Positions 12,043 to 22,533 of a stretch of 64,000 bases of DNA are shown here, piece after piece; the stretch's first letter is position 1, and every line of letters starts with the position of its first letter. A model generated the notes under the pieces. That model was not told where the DNA came from, did not search any database, and worked only from the letters and a program-made list of their open reading frames with translations. The position numbers and the translations under genes are program-made. The stretch comes from Rotaria socialis (lineage: Eukaryota; Rotifera; Eurotatoria; Philodinida; Philodinidae), in NCBI GenBank assembly GCA_905331475.1, contig CAJNYU010002662.1:232518-296517 (forward strand), read 5' to 3'.

Positions 12043-13953
12043 AATCACGATTATTTTCCATGAATAGTAGCAAAATCTTATATTCCTTGAATTATCGTTT
12101 TTCAAAAAATAATCGAGTTAGTATGAATTTTGAACATAGCACTAACTGAAATCCGGTTTCAAATCAGAAATCAAAACAATCAATTCCAACAAGAGAAAAT
12201 TGAATAGATTTTAGTGAAAGAAAAATCCTATTAGTAGGATTCAAGCTTTAAAAAATCTAACAATCTCACTAAAGCCGCCATCAGAAATTTAACTAGTTTT
12301 GATATCAATTTTATTTTCCATCAGACAGAAATACTTTAATTTTCATCACTTTTGATGCCAACAAAATCATTTAAATGAGATTTTTTCTCAGTTTTAAACA
12401 TGGGGAATAGACAGATAGAACATCAAAATAAAGCATAAGACATCCAGAAGTCTCTATTGTGCAGAAAACTCCGAAATTTGGTGGTGAATTTCTGAAATAC
12501 CCCGGATCATTCTCATAAATCACGACCTATAGAGCTTACTGTGGATATAATTCATTCCAACTTACATGACGGCAACGTTCGTCAATCGTTTTATCGTGAA
12601 GAGTCTCACTATTTGTACAAGCCTGTCACGTCAGGCATATCCTCTACTTGAAACTAAAATAGTTAAGATGAAAACAATCATAGAAACATCAAGAAATACT
12701 GTCTGAACTGACAAATCATTGTCAATGTTACAGTGCAAAAGTGCTGCAAGGTCTGGATACTATATTGAACAGCGATAAAACTTTCTAAATACTAACACAA
12801 TAACACTGAAATTTATTCAGAAATCAAAACTCTATACTTCACAATAATCTGAGAGCTCCTTTATTATTTCTATGATTTCTGCTTGTGATTTCTGACACAT
12901 TTGCAGGATTCTTCAGTCTTTCATCTTTTATCAAAAAGAAGTATCATGAGTCGTCTGTTTCCATCCTTAACAGAGCATCTGCAGAAAAGCAAATCAGTTA
13001 CGGAACACTTTCACTGGAAAAACCCAAAAGCAGGATCTCCCCATCTAAAACGTTATGGGTAAGGACAGAAAGACATGACGTGCCTCGCCTTTTAAGTAAA
13101 TACTCGTAAGTTCACAAAATCATTTATCAACCTGCCCAACTCTTCAGATTCATTTACACCAAGCTACTTCTCCTTCATTCCAGTGTCGCGTTGGCTCTAT
13201 AGTTCGCCAAAGCCGGCTTCCACCAAAAACAAGACTTTGGGGAAAACTGATTTCAGCATCAAATCAGAAACTGTATCGCCTGAATGTACAACATAGAAGA
13301 ATTCCTATACGTCTTCACTACAAATAGCAGTATAGATAGATTCCCTATAATCTCTAGAAGCCTTATATCTCGCAGAGTATGAAATTCCACTTGACCTTTC
13401 TCACTAAATCGAACAAAAACATCGTTTTCCCTTGCAACCGAGTTAAACTTTGAAGCTCATCCATACTGAACATATTCCTATATCGAATTCGAGTTGAACG
13501 CTACTGAATAAATCCACTAAAATAAGAAAAAAACAATCTTTACAGGTGTAACGACAAATAAGACTCTGTTGAGTTTATATCGCAATGACAAACTGGATAG
13601 GCATGGAGTAGCTTAACGCCACTCACGGCAATGATGTTTATTCGGTTCTTCACATATCCAGAGTGTAACAAGTTCATACATAACACACGTATATATAGGA
13701 GAGAGACAGAAGAGAGATATATATTATAAGAATGGAAAGAGAACAGAAGGAAGAGGAAAGAGAATCATCGAAGCGTGCCATCAATATCGGCACAACAGAT
13801 ACATCTACGATCGGAACAATCCAATTACGTAACAAACATAAAGGAGATTTCACTGGTTCGTCTAAATTTTTCACTCCTTTCCATGCATGCTATCACTTTT
13901 ATAACCCTATATAAGATTTTTGGTCTTTTTTAACATCATCTTCACTAATCCTA

Positions 13954-14335
13954 CCTTCAAAAGGTGATTTTTGCAGGATTTCTTTGATGCTTTTTGTATT
14001 TTTCAGATTTCTCATGTTCCTTCTTGCAAGATGGAGTAGAAATCACCCAATATGGTTCTCGTCATGCTGGCTATCAAATGCTGCTTTCCGCACTTCTCTG
14101 CGATGCTTCCTTCGAAAGGTGATTTTTGCTGGATTTGTTTATGCTTTTTGTATTTTTCAGATTTCTCATGATCCCTGTTGAAGGATGGATCAGAAATCAA
14201 CCAATATGGTTCTGTTGATGCTCGCTATCAAATGCTGCTGTCCGCGATTCTCTGCGATGCTTCCTTCAAAAAGTGATTTTTGCAGGATTTATTTGATGCT
14301 TTTTGTATTTTTCAGATTTCTCTTGAACCCTGCTG
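13954..14335 (+). repeat. 155-bp tandem repeat, about 2.5 copies
   Basis: Units begin at 13954, 14109 and 14263 with CCTTC(A/G)AAA(A/G)GTGATTTT and continue through a shared GATGCTTTTTGTATTTTTCAG and GATTTCTC block and a CAAATGCTGCT block. The copies are about 85-90% alike by eye; the third is cut short near 14335. It lies near the right end of the 4.2-kb element. The open frames here are by-products of the repeat. Confidence 0.8.
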
Positions 14336-15197
14336 GAGGATGCGCGGAAAATCATATGGAATTAGCTTCGGATGCTTTCGAGATATTTAGGGTATAGAGG
14401 TTGCTCTGAAAAGATCTGTCGGAAGTATGATTTCTGTGATTCTTGGTGTGATTAGGAGTAGGTTTTTTTGCTGCTCGCATTTGGTTAGTGTGATTCCCAT
14501 GGAAATGTAGTAGAATCGATGTCTGTAGTGTGCGCACTATTGATCGGACCGGTTCAGGAATGGTTTTTTTTCTGCACAATTACGGCCGTATACGGTCGGT
14601 TACGATGTTGGTACGGTCGTTTACGTTGCAGTGTTTGGTCGTTTCCTGTTTACGATACCGCCTTATACGGTTGGATACGGCTTCTAAACGATTGGTGTGT
14701 TCGGCCGTATAGGACACGGCGATATACGGCCGTGATACGGCGCATACCAAAACGTTAATATACCGCCCGTATACTGTCGTAAATTCCGCGTATCCGGTCG
14801 TATACGTCATCGTAAACGACCGTATCTAGTCGTCGTAATGCTCGACCTGGGATCATTTTGAAATATCTTCACAGTTGTTCTATAATTCATTTGGAGATAA
14901 ATTGTGTGTTTTTATCCATTCAGTCAAGTCCGACTCTTGACGATTCGATGAATCAGACATCTCCACATGTTTCTATTATATACGATTGTGTTGAGTTGAC
15001 TTAATGTTAAATTTGTGTCTTCTTTTATTGTGTCAATCCATCTTTTCTTTTGTCTTCCTCTGCGCCGTTTACCACCGACCATGCCAAGCATTATTTCTTA
15101 TTCTAACGAATCTTGTCGTTGCATTATATGTCCAAAGTATGAAAATTTTATTTCACCATTGAAGCTTCCAGTGAGCATTCAGGTTTTTTTTCATGTA

Positions 15198-16438
15198 TTA
15201 GGTTGGCAACAGAGTTTTTGCGTTTTTTTTTAAAAATTTATTTTTATTTTTTAACTTCAACACTACAGCTAGCTTTCAGATATATATGCACCACTACTAT
15301 CTATGACTTGTTGCCATCGCTCTGGTAGAGATAGGATCCCACTTTCGTAGAAGTCCTGGGACTTTTGACCAAAGAAGTTGGCGATATCCATTTTCACGTC
15401 GTTCTCGTCATCGAAATTTTTCTCACGCAAATGATGAGAAAGAGAACGAAACAAATGGTAGTCCGTTGGAGCCAAGTCAGGAGAATAAGGTGGATAAGGA
15501 ATGGTAATCCATCCTAGCTTCGATAATTTTTCGCAGGCCGACTTTGCAACATGGGGTCTAGCGTTATCATGCAAATAGTAAATTCGATCCTGCTTTCCCT
15601 TGAGCTTTTCGGCAACCCGGACCAATTGTTGACAGTAGAGTTCAGCAGTAATGGTACAATCATTTGGAAGAAGTTCTCAGTGAATAATTCCATTAACACC
15701 CTACCAAACGCTCAGCATCGCCTTCTCGGGGTGTAGATCAGCTTTAGACGTTGCTACGCCTGTTTGACCAGAGCTTAGCCACTGGCGCCTGTGCGTGTAG
15801 TTAATATATAACACCCACTTCTCATCGCCAGTGATAAGATTGCGGAGCCATTGGTAGTTGCGGTGAGATGTCATCAAATCCATACAAGCATCAGCCCTGT
15901 GTTGAAGCTGATGTGGTGATAACTCATGGGGTATCCAAACTCCATATCTCTATTTTTTGCCTAATTCGTTCAGATGTTTTTCCACCGCAGTATGAGAGCG
16001 CCCAAGCTGTTCTGCTAATCACCGTGAAGTCAATCGAGGATCTTGTTCGATAAGCTGCTTTAAGAGATCCACATCCACTTCCAGTGGCTTACCGGGTCGA
16101 GGTAAATCGTCGAGTTCTAAGTTACCGCTCTTAAAGCGATTGAACCAGTGTTGTGCCGTACGAATAGAGAGTATATCCTCGCCCATCGTGCTGCATATGT
16201 TATTGGCTGCTTCCGTTGCTTTGTGGCCCAGACGGAATTCATGAAGTAAAAGCACTCGAATCTCTCTACGAGAAAGATCCATTTTCAGTTCATGATCAGC
16301 GTCCATACTGATGACTCTATTATCATTCACAAGATATTCACACTCCCTTTATATACCCTTAGTATGGAAACTTCTAGAACTTTCTGGAATATTTTAGAAC
16401 ATTTTCAAAAAAACGCAAGAACTTTGTTGCCAACCTGA
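15198..16438 (-). mobile_element. Full-length mariner, 1241 bp, inserted in RTE element
   Basis: Inverted repeats of about 31 bp start TTAGGTTGGCAACAGAGTTT on the left and TCAGGTTGGCAACAAAGTTC on the right (reverse complement), with only a few mismatches. TA duplications lie at 15196-15197 and 16439-16440. It inserted into the RTE coding sequence: the RTE protein frame reads up to one edge (KEPTNLF) and resumes beyond the other (KPECSLEA), so the order of insertion is clear. Confidence 0.92.
15269..16330 (-). pseudogene. Dead mariner transposase (D,D34D), 4 in-frame stops
   Basis: One minus-strand frame of 354 codons from MNDNRVISMDADHELKM to AYISES runs without any frameshift but with four internal stops: TGA at 16019-16021, TAG at 15950-15952, TAG at 15701-15703 and TGA at 15677-15679. 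The N-terminal HTH region (HEFRLGHKATEAANNI...AQHWFNRFKSGNLELDD) and the catalytic motifs TGDEKWVLY, HDNARPH and PYSPDLAPTDYHLF are all present, with 34 residues between the second and third Asp (the D of PTDYHLF), as in mariner. The intact frame length implies decay by point mutation only, so this copy is relatively young but cannot encode an active enzyme. Confidence 0.92.
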
Positions 16439-16497
16439 TAAAACAGATTTGTTGGTTCTTTTTCTGTCCATGCAACACGAAGTATTCTTCTCCAGCA

Positions 16498-17676
16498 CTA
16501 AAGTTTGAAGGCGTCGATTTTTCTTCGATCTGCTTGTTTTATTGTCCAGCTTTCACATCCATACGTTGTTACCGAAAAAACCATCGTTTTGGTTATTCTA
16601 ATTTTGGTGGCCAAGCTGATATCCTTGCTTTTGATGAATTTGTCCAGGTTAACCGTTGCTTTTCTATCCAGAAGTAGTCTTGTTTTTATTTCGTTACTGC
16701 AGTTACCATCGATGTTTATGATAGAACCCAAGAAAATGAACTCTTTGACTATTTCCACTTGATCATTGCCGATGTGAGATTCTTGAATGGACCCATTTGT
16801 CATCACGAAGGTCTTTTTCATATTCAGTTGTAGTCCTGCCGCTGCATTTTTCTCTTTTACCTTCTGTAGGAGGTATTGGAGGTCATCAGCTGCAGCCATT
16901 ATTTTAGCGTCGTCTGTGTAACGTAAATTGTTGATATTTCGTCCACCAATCTTTATACCACCTACTGCTTCATCTATCTCAGCTTTTCTCATTATATGCT
17001 CTGCATATAAATTGAATAAGTATGGAGATAATATGCAGCCTTGTCGTACGCCTTTTCCGATGTTGAACCATTTTGTATTTCCATATTCCGTTGTCACCGA
17101 TGCTTGTTGATTGGTGTATAAGTTCTTCACAAGGATAATCAAATGCTTTGGCACACCCATTTCCAGTAGTACAGACCAGAGTTTCTCATGATCTACACAG
17201 TCGAAAGTTTTACTATAGTAGATGAAACATAAGTAAAACTCTTTTTGGTATTCACGAGCTTTTCCCACCAACCACCGTAAATTTGCTATTTGATCGCATG
17301 TCCCCCTTCCTTTTCTAAATCTTGCTTGTGTAATTGGCATTTCTCGTTCGAGAAAAGGTTCCAATCGCCGTTGTATAATCTCCAGCATGATTTTGCTGGC
17401 ATGTGAGATGAGAGCGACTGTTCGGTAATTTGAGCAATCTTTGGCATTTCCATTCTTTGGTATGGGAATGAATATCGATGTTTTCCATATTTGTTGGCAT
17501 AATTTTGTTAATATTTTCACTGCATCTTCTTTAATTGTCTTGAAACATTCAATTTGAATACCATCATGCCCAGGTGCTTTTCCATTTGCTAAAGATTCTA
17601 TGGCGAATTGAACTTCGCTTTCCAAAATATCTGATAGTAGTTCATAATCGTCAAGTTCCAAATTTCCTGTTCCATT
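16498..17676 (-). pseudogene. RTE reverse transcriptase fragment, catalytically broken
   Basis: About 390 codons from GNLELDDYELLSDILESEV to RRKIDAFKL. Conserved RT blocks are present: ANGKAPGHDGI, SNYRTVALISHASKIM, ARFRKGRGTCDQI, GVRQGCILSPYLFNLY and NLRYTDD. The first catalytic block reads FIYYSKTFD where the family has FIDY-KAFD, so the metal-binding Asp is Tyr (17218-17220). The polymerase box reads YTDD (16909-16920) instead of YADD. About ten residues between QQIW and KTSIFIPIPK are missing. The stop at 16498 replaces a conserved Trp codon (AFKL-stop-CWRRILRV). The first ~20 codons of the open frame beyond 17676 come from the neighbouring MITE, not from the RT. Confidence 0.88.
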
Positions 17677-17939
17677 CCCAGGTTCGAACAACCGGCCCGG
17701 GAAACGGCCGGTTCCCGCATACTCCCGCGATTCCACGGAAGCAGTATTCCGGACCGGGAAACCTCCGGATTTTTCCTGTAAGTTTCTGTTGGTTCCCGTC
17801 GGAAATCATCGGGAAAATCCGGAGAAATCCGTCCCGGAATACTGCTTCCAGGGTCCGGTGATATCCGGCGTTTTCCTGCATGTTCCTGGCCGGTTCCAAT
17901 TGAATCCGCTCATTTCCGGAGGCCGGAAACATCGCCCTG
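17677..17939. mobile_element. CCCAGGTTCGAAC element with foldback CCGG-rich core
   Basis: It begins CCCAGGTTCGAACAACCGG at the broken edge of the RTE copy. The core contains GGAAGCAGTATTCCGG at 17737-17752 and its inverted copy CCGGAATACTGCTTCC at 17834-17849, so it can fold back on itself. It is the same core type as the MITE at 8375-8559. No matching right terminus is seen before the next CCCAGGTCGAACA at 17940, so it is either truncated or the left half of a composite ending at 18229. Confidence 0.65.
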
Positions 17940-18229
17940 CCCAGGTCGAACAATACGGTCCATATACGGCCATTGACGGTTACTTTACGACTATTTTACG
18001 GGCGAAAGCTTGCCGTAATATCTGGCGCAGTAATACGGACCGTATTATCGGGAGAGTACGGAGCACAAACAGCCGTAAACCATGAAAATTCAGTCGCATT
18101 TACGGTGCCGTATTACTGCGCCAGGTATTACGGGTAAATACGGCCTATTTACTGCCGTAAATATACCGTTTTGATATCGTTTACCGTCGATAAACCGGCC
18201 GTAAGCAAGTCCGTTTTGATCAACCTGGG
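17940..18229. mobile_element. 290-bp MITE with CCCAGGTCGA ends and TACGG/CCGTAA core
   Basis: Left end CCCAGGTCGAACA and right end TGATCAACCTGGG form an imperfect inverted repeat. The interior is a dense run of TACGGTC, TACGGCC, CCGTAATA and CCGTAAA words like the subterminal arrays of the 4.2-kb element, and both orientations of GCCGTAAT/ATTACGG make it foldback-like. It abuts the previous element directly. Possible flanking dinucleotide TG on both sides; no TA. Confidence 0.68.
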
Positions 18230-18683
18230 TGGGTATACTAGTAGTGACAATGTATATTATGTATTGTGAAGAGCAAAGTACGAGTTTTTATAAATCTTTA
18301 TTCGATTCGATTTAATTTTGTCTGTCATAATATGAATGTGTATACTTCGAACAAATGCAAAATGAATTGAATACTAATGCTTTTATTTGATTGTTCATTA
18401 AAAATAGGAAAAATCATTTTTGGACTGTAATTTTGGACAAGATGCTATGATTTTATATTTATTCTATCAAGTAACCAGTAAAGCGAGCTGACAAATCTAT
18501 GTAGTGTTGTTATGTAGTGTATCACATATCTAAAGTAGTCTCTTACGGAAAATTTATGCTCTTCATATTTCCTATTTATTATCGATAATATTATTTAAAT
18601 GATGATTTTCGATCCCTAGAAATTCTCATAGAATGACACTGAATAGAAAAATTCTCATTAAACGTTTTTGTTTTTCATACTAG
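18230..18683. other. AT-rich spacer between mobile cluster and orphan exon
   Basis: No gene seen. It ends in a pyrimidine-rich tract and CATACTAG (acceptor AG at 18682-18683) directly before the orphan exon. Confidence 0.4.
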
Positions 18684-19078
18684 GCAGTGTATCCACTGTA
18701 ATCTCACGATATTCATCAGAGCTCACTAACAATAGTCTAAGTTTTTGCCATACAATTGGTTGCACAGTACCATCCTTCTATTATCAGGCTCTTCTTATCA
18801 ACGTCTCTAGAAATGGATGGTATAATATATCGTCTGAAAGTACTATGGATACATACGGATATATCTATAATAACAGCTTTAATGCTTCAGCTCGATTGGC
18901 AAATAGATTATTGGAAAATGATGGTGGCGTTAGTAGTATGCAGTTCTTTTTGTCTATTTATATTGATACTATAGTCAGGTATATTGTCGTGGCAACAATT
19001 TATGGAATGCATGTAGTAGGACCATTTTCAATCGTTGCATCTGGTGTGGGATCAGTTAGGCTCATAGTTATTGTATGA
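18684..19078 (+). pseudogene. Orphan terminal exon with a beta-sandwich repeat domain
   Basis: The exon opens right behind a splice acceptor, in the phase that gives Gly-Ser-Val, and encodes about 130 aa with no plausible start codon of its own. The protein (SSELTNNSLSFCHTIGCTVPSFYYQ...MDTYGYIYNNSFN...IVASGVGSVRL) resembles, from memory, a beta-sandwich domain repeated in large secreted bdelloid proteins (order: Ser-rich start, two Cys, YYQA, MDTYGY, YNNSFN, ATTY, GPFSI-ASG). No upstream exons can be found; mobile DNA ends 450 bp away. It is best read as the last exon of a gene lost or displaced by rearrangement, though an exon spliced over a long intron remains possible. Confidence 0.5.
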
Positions 19079-21916
19079 AGAATATGGGTTCTATGGTCAC
19101 AAGATTTATCTCACATTTATCAACTTTCCTAAGTTAAAATCGAATCAAAACTCTAATTGTGCATTATTGATTTAAATGCTTTTCTCTGTTATATCCTTTG
19201 CTTATTTTCTAAAACTGATCTCTTTTTGACGGTATATAATGTGCTGCTCGTTCTCATTGTCTTGTACAGTTTTCTTCTAAATATCATAATTACATCATTT
19301 TAATTTTTCTATTAATAAAAGTTGAAAAAAAAGGAAGAAAAGTAAATCACTGTTATTTCTAACGTAATGTATTCGATGGCCAGTAGGTTAGACAATACAG
19401 CTAATACAATATCTTATTGTTTTTTCACTGCAGAATCCAACTATACAATAAGAACCGAAAATAAAAATACAACATATAGTAAGTAATAGAGAAGAGTACA
19501 AAAGTAAGACAGCCTTGGTATTGGTATTCTATCCTGTATCTTGAGGATGAACGTTTGATTATTTTTATCATGCCGCTAATCAGAAATGAGACAAGGTTGC
19601 GGAACAAATTTTCAACTTTTGTCTTCTCTTGTCATGAGTTAGAACGAGAGCAGGATGAAAATCATGCCCCTTGTACTTCCTGCTGATAGACAATTTTTCT
19701 TTATTAACAGCAAGTAGAGGATCCTACCAAGATTTACTCTCAGTTTTACTAAACGCTTATCAAGATCTATTCCAGATTTTTATCCAGAAATTCTTTCAAT
19801 ACTTAAGACTAAATTGAACGTCAATCCGACAAAGATTAAATCAAGCAAAATGAGAATATTTTTAAAGAATTTGGCTAGATTGTGCTAACTTCTGAATAAT
19901 TCTTTTTCTTTTTTCTTCAATAAACAGAGATAATAATGATTAATTCTTCATAAAGATGTGCAAATCATTTATAGTTTGAAGATAACAAACAAAATCAGTA
20001 ATAATGTGATACTCCAATGCTCCAAATCAGATTTTAAATAAGGCCAATAAAGCAACGGTGGCATACGAAACAGTTAATGAGCAAAGAAATTGACACGCTT
20101 ACTGACTCAAACAATTTTAAACTTCATTCTTTCGGTTACATGACATTATAAAACGCTGATCTACTCTTCATATATCTCGATATATGTCCTTGATAGAATA
20201 TCAACGTTTCATATACATCTAGAAAGCAAAATCAGTATGACAATTGAGAGTTGTAAGGTGTGCTATATTCCCGCTGACCTTCTAATAAATTTTTTAATTA
20301 TTTTTATAAATATATTCTGTAACCTTCACAAAGAACAAATAAAAGAAAGACTACTTTCTCGTTCTAATGATAAATAATCAAAGAAACCTTATAATCATTT
20401 TTTATCGTTTGAAAGAAATGATTTATATTTACCTATATACAGACATTAAATTTATCATTTTTCAATATTTCCAATAGCTACTAAGATTTTCATCATAAAA
20501 ATCATATTTATAAGTGACATTCAATAATTAAATAATCGCAGCATATCTTGTCGCCGGTAACCATGTGAATAAAAAAAAAATGTTTCTATGTATTTTGAAA
20601 AGAATTCTTATCCTACGAAGTCATCTATTGTGTATTTCAAAATATGTTTATTAAATGTCATCCAGAGAGAGATATCATCTTTTCCATCGTCTGATATGGT
20701 TTATTACTATCATACCTGATAACCTGTACGATCGAAGAACTTATCGAATTGAAAATTATTATCAACGTACAATATGCGTCGGTTCTTAGAAAAATATTAT
20801 TTGCGAACTGGGTAGCTAAATATTGAGATTAGCAGTTACATGTTAACTACAATAATAGGATGGATCATCATGTTTGTCTTATGAAAAATGTCTATATATT
20901 TTCTTTGATTATAAAATTTACTTATACTTATGGATATTTATCTTCTATGGCTTGTTATAATTCCAGAAGCTTCCAATATTTTTCTTTTGGAATTTCGGAA
21001 TAAATTCTCTTCTTCTTCTGACGTCAACATCAGAAGGATCGAATTAAACTGAAAACATATGTCTAGTTTAATATGATGATCAGCATTACAGAAATATCAA
21101 TCTCTTTGAATATGTTTTAAATGTATTCTATTCTAATAGTAGATAAATTTAATGGTTTCAATAAATTCAATAAATCTTAGTAGTTCTTCGAAACAGCCAT
21201 TAACTTTTTTTATTCCTATATAATATGCGATATAGTAAAAACCACAATCAATTTTGATGATACTATTACGAATCTTATCAGATGACGAACTAATTTGTAT
21301 AGACATACATATACAATAGGAATGTCGAGATTCATCTTTTGAATTTTATTCTCATATAAAATAGAAACTGATAAAATATTTTCGCGAAGATAGAAAAACG
21401 TGTGATGAGTCAGATCTTATCAAAGCAAGAACTTATCTCATTTGCTCTATGGAATCTTTCCTGGCATAACTCAATTTTTAAAAGCATGACTTCCATTTCC
21501 CATAGAACTGTTTATTTTCTCACAGATATATTCTTTATGTGAACAATAACAAGTTATTCGAGGCGAACAATTAAGAACATTTTTCATTGCATAAAAGTTT
21601 AAATGAAAATAGATTCGTGTCTTCATCGATTATTTTCTGAAATTAGAGATGAAAAAAACACAAACAAAGCATAGACAGTATCACGACATACAAACACAAC
21701 ATATGATAGTAGAAAAAAAAGAAAACATATTAGAGAGTGCAGTTATAGCAATAATAATGAAAAGGAAATGAAGTCTGCTCAGAATTATCTGACATTATTT
21801 TTAAACTGTTCGACACATATATATATATATATTTTTTTTTTGTTTCAAATTTTATTTATATACGTATATTCATTTCTGTGTATGTGAATATGTCACTCTC
21901 ATGTTGTTTGAAAATT
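19079..21916. other. AT-rich intergenic region, 2.8 kb
   Basis: No coding exon supported. It contains an (AT)n plus poly-T run at about 21818-21841. A TTTATT at 21851-21856 is the likely poly(A) signal of the next minus-strand gene. Confidence 0.5.
21851..21856 (-). terminator. Poly(A) signal (AATAAA on minus strand)
   Basis: TTTATT on the plus strand, 61 bp past the stop of the minus-strand gene that ends at 21917. Confidence 0.45.
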
Positions 21917-22533
21917 CTACATGGATTGAGGTGATAAATGATTAAGATCTTTTGATGATAAAGTTGTTCCACTTACAGGCCGTCGAAGTTGATCTGTAGT
22001 AGTATTTAAATGTCCTCTGTTCATAGCATTTTTAACTGCATCAGCTAATGATGAAAATGATGCAACTGTTTGTATTGGTTTATTTAATGTCTTGTTATGT
22101 ATAGTCGATACATCCGAATCTGTTGATGATTGTAATGTTGAACAAAATAAGGCTGATGATGAAGAAGTTTTTCCTTGATCGGATAAATGTTTCATATTAG
22201 CGAATGCTGTCAAACGCTTTGGTAATTCAGTTGATATATGAGGTGCTAAAGAAAAAAACAATTGATTGTATTAATCGAATAGATGGAAATAAATATATAA
22301 TTTACGTTCATAATTATCCGAAAACATTGAATCATTTTTATGAGCTTGATTATTTAAATGCACACTTCAAAGAAAGAAAACAGTAGGTAAATTTAAGAAA
22401 AAAGAATTGCTTCCTACCGATAGAAATCGAATTTTCCCGGTTCATTTGGACTCAATGGAAAATCGAAACCTGTGTCATTACATTGTGTCGTTGTATTAAT
22501 AGGTTGTGATCGACTGGTACTTTTTGATGCCAT
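21917..22533 (-). CDS. Unknown Ser/Thr-rich protein, 3 exons
   Basis: Minus-strand exons 22418-22533, 22306-22364 and 21917-22245, separated by introns of 53 and 60 bp, join in frame to 167 aa (MASKSTSRSQPINTTTQ ... LNHLSPQSM). The protein is hydrophilic and rich in Ser, Thr and Asn, with no signal peptide, membrane segment or known domain. Possible short conserved pieces are FDFPLSPNEPGKFDFYR near the N-terminus and the helix-like SFSSLADAVKNAMNRG near residue 130. It is probably an intrinsically disordered cytoplasmic or nuclear protein; I do not recognise it. The phase agreement over two introns (2, then 1) supports a real gene. Confidence 0.68.

Larger units (their letters stand above)
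10662..14851. mobile_element. 4.2-kb element with CCCAGGTCGA ends and CG-rich arrays
   Basis: It starts CCCAGGTCGATC and ends GCTCGACCTGGG, matching the 185-bp MITE termini. About 300 bp inside the left end (10675-10980) and 270 bp inside the right end (14580-14840) are packed with short GTAAACG, CGGCCGTAT and TACGGTCG words, very CpG-rich for this genome. The same type of array fills the 290-bp element at 17940-18229. The interior carries nested inverted-repeat elements and a 155-bp tandem repeat but no transposase that I can recognise. No clear target duplication is visible, so the boundaries could belong to two elements rather than one. Confidence 0.6.
14870..17676 (-). mobile_element. Truncated RTE-clade (BovB-like) non-LTR retrotransposon
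   Basis: On the minus strand, 17676 down to 16441 encodes most of a reverse transcriptase, and 15195 down to about 14880 encodes the end of the protein (GRQKKRWIDTIKED, MWRCLIHRIVKSRT) typical of RTE elements. A mariner at 15198-16438 splits the two parts. No endonuclease domain is present: the left limit is a CCCAGGTTCGAAC element at 17677, so the copy is 5'-truncated or cut by that insertion. Several stops and at least one frameshift in the last part show it is dead. The 3' limit near 14870 is approximate. Confidence 0.82.

Noticed and set aside
14519..14810. Overlapping open frames on both strands rich in Arg/Tyr/Thr
   Set aside because: Produced by the CGTATACGG/GTAAACG arrays at the end of the 4.2-kb element.
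17574..18085. Several 95-100 codon frames around 17.6-18.1 kb
   Set aside because: They are translations of the foldback CCGG-rich element and its neighbour.
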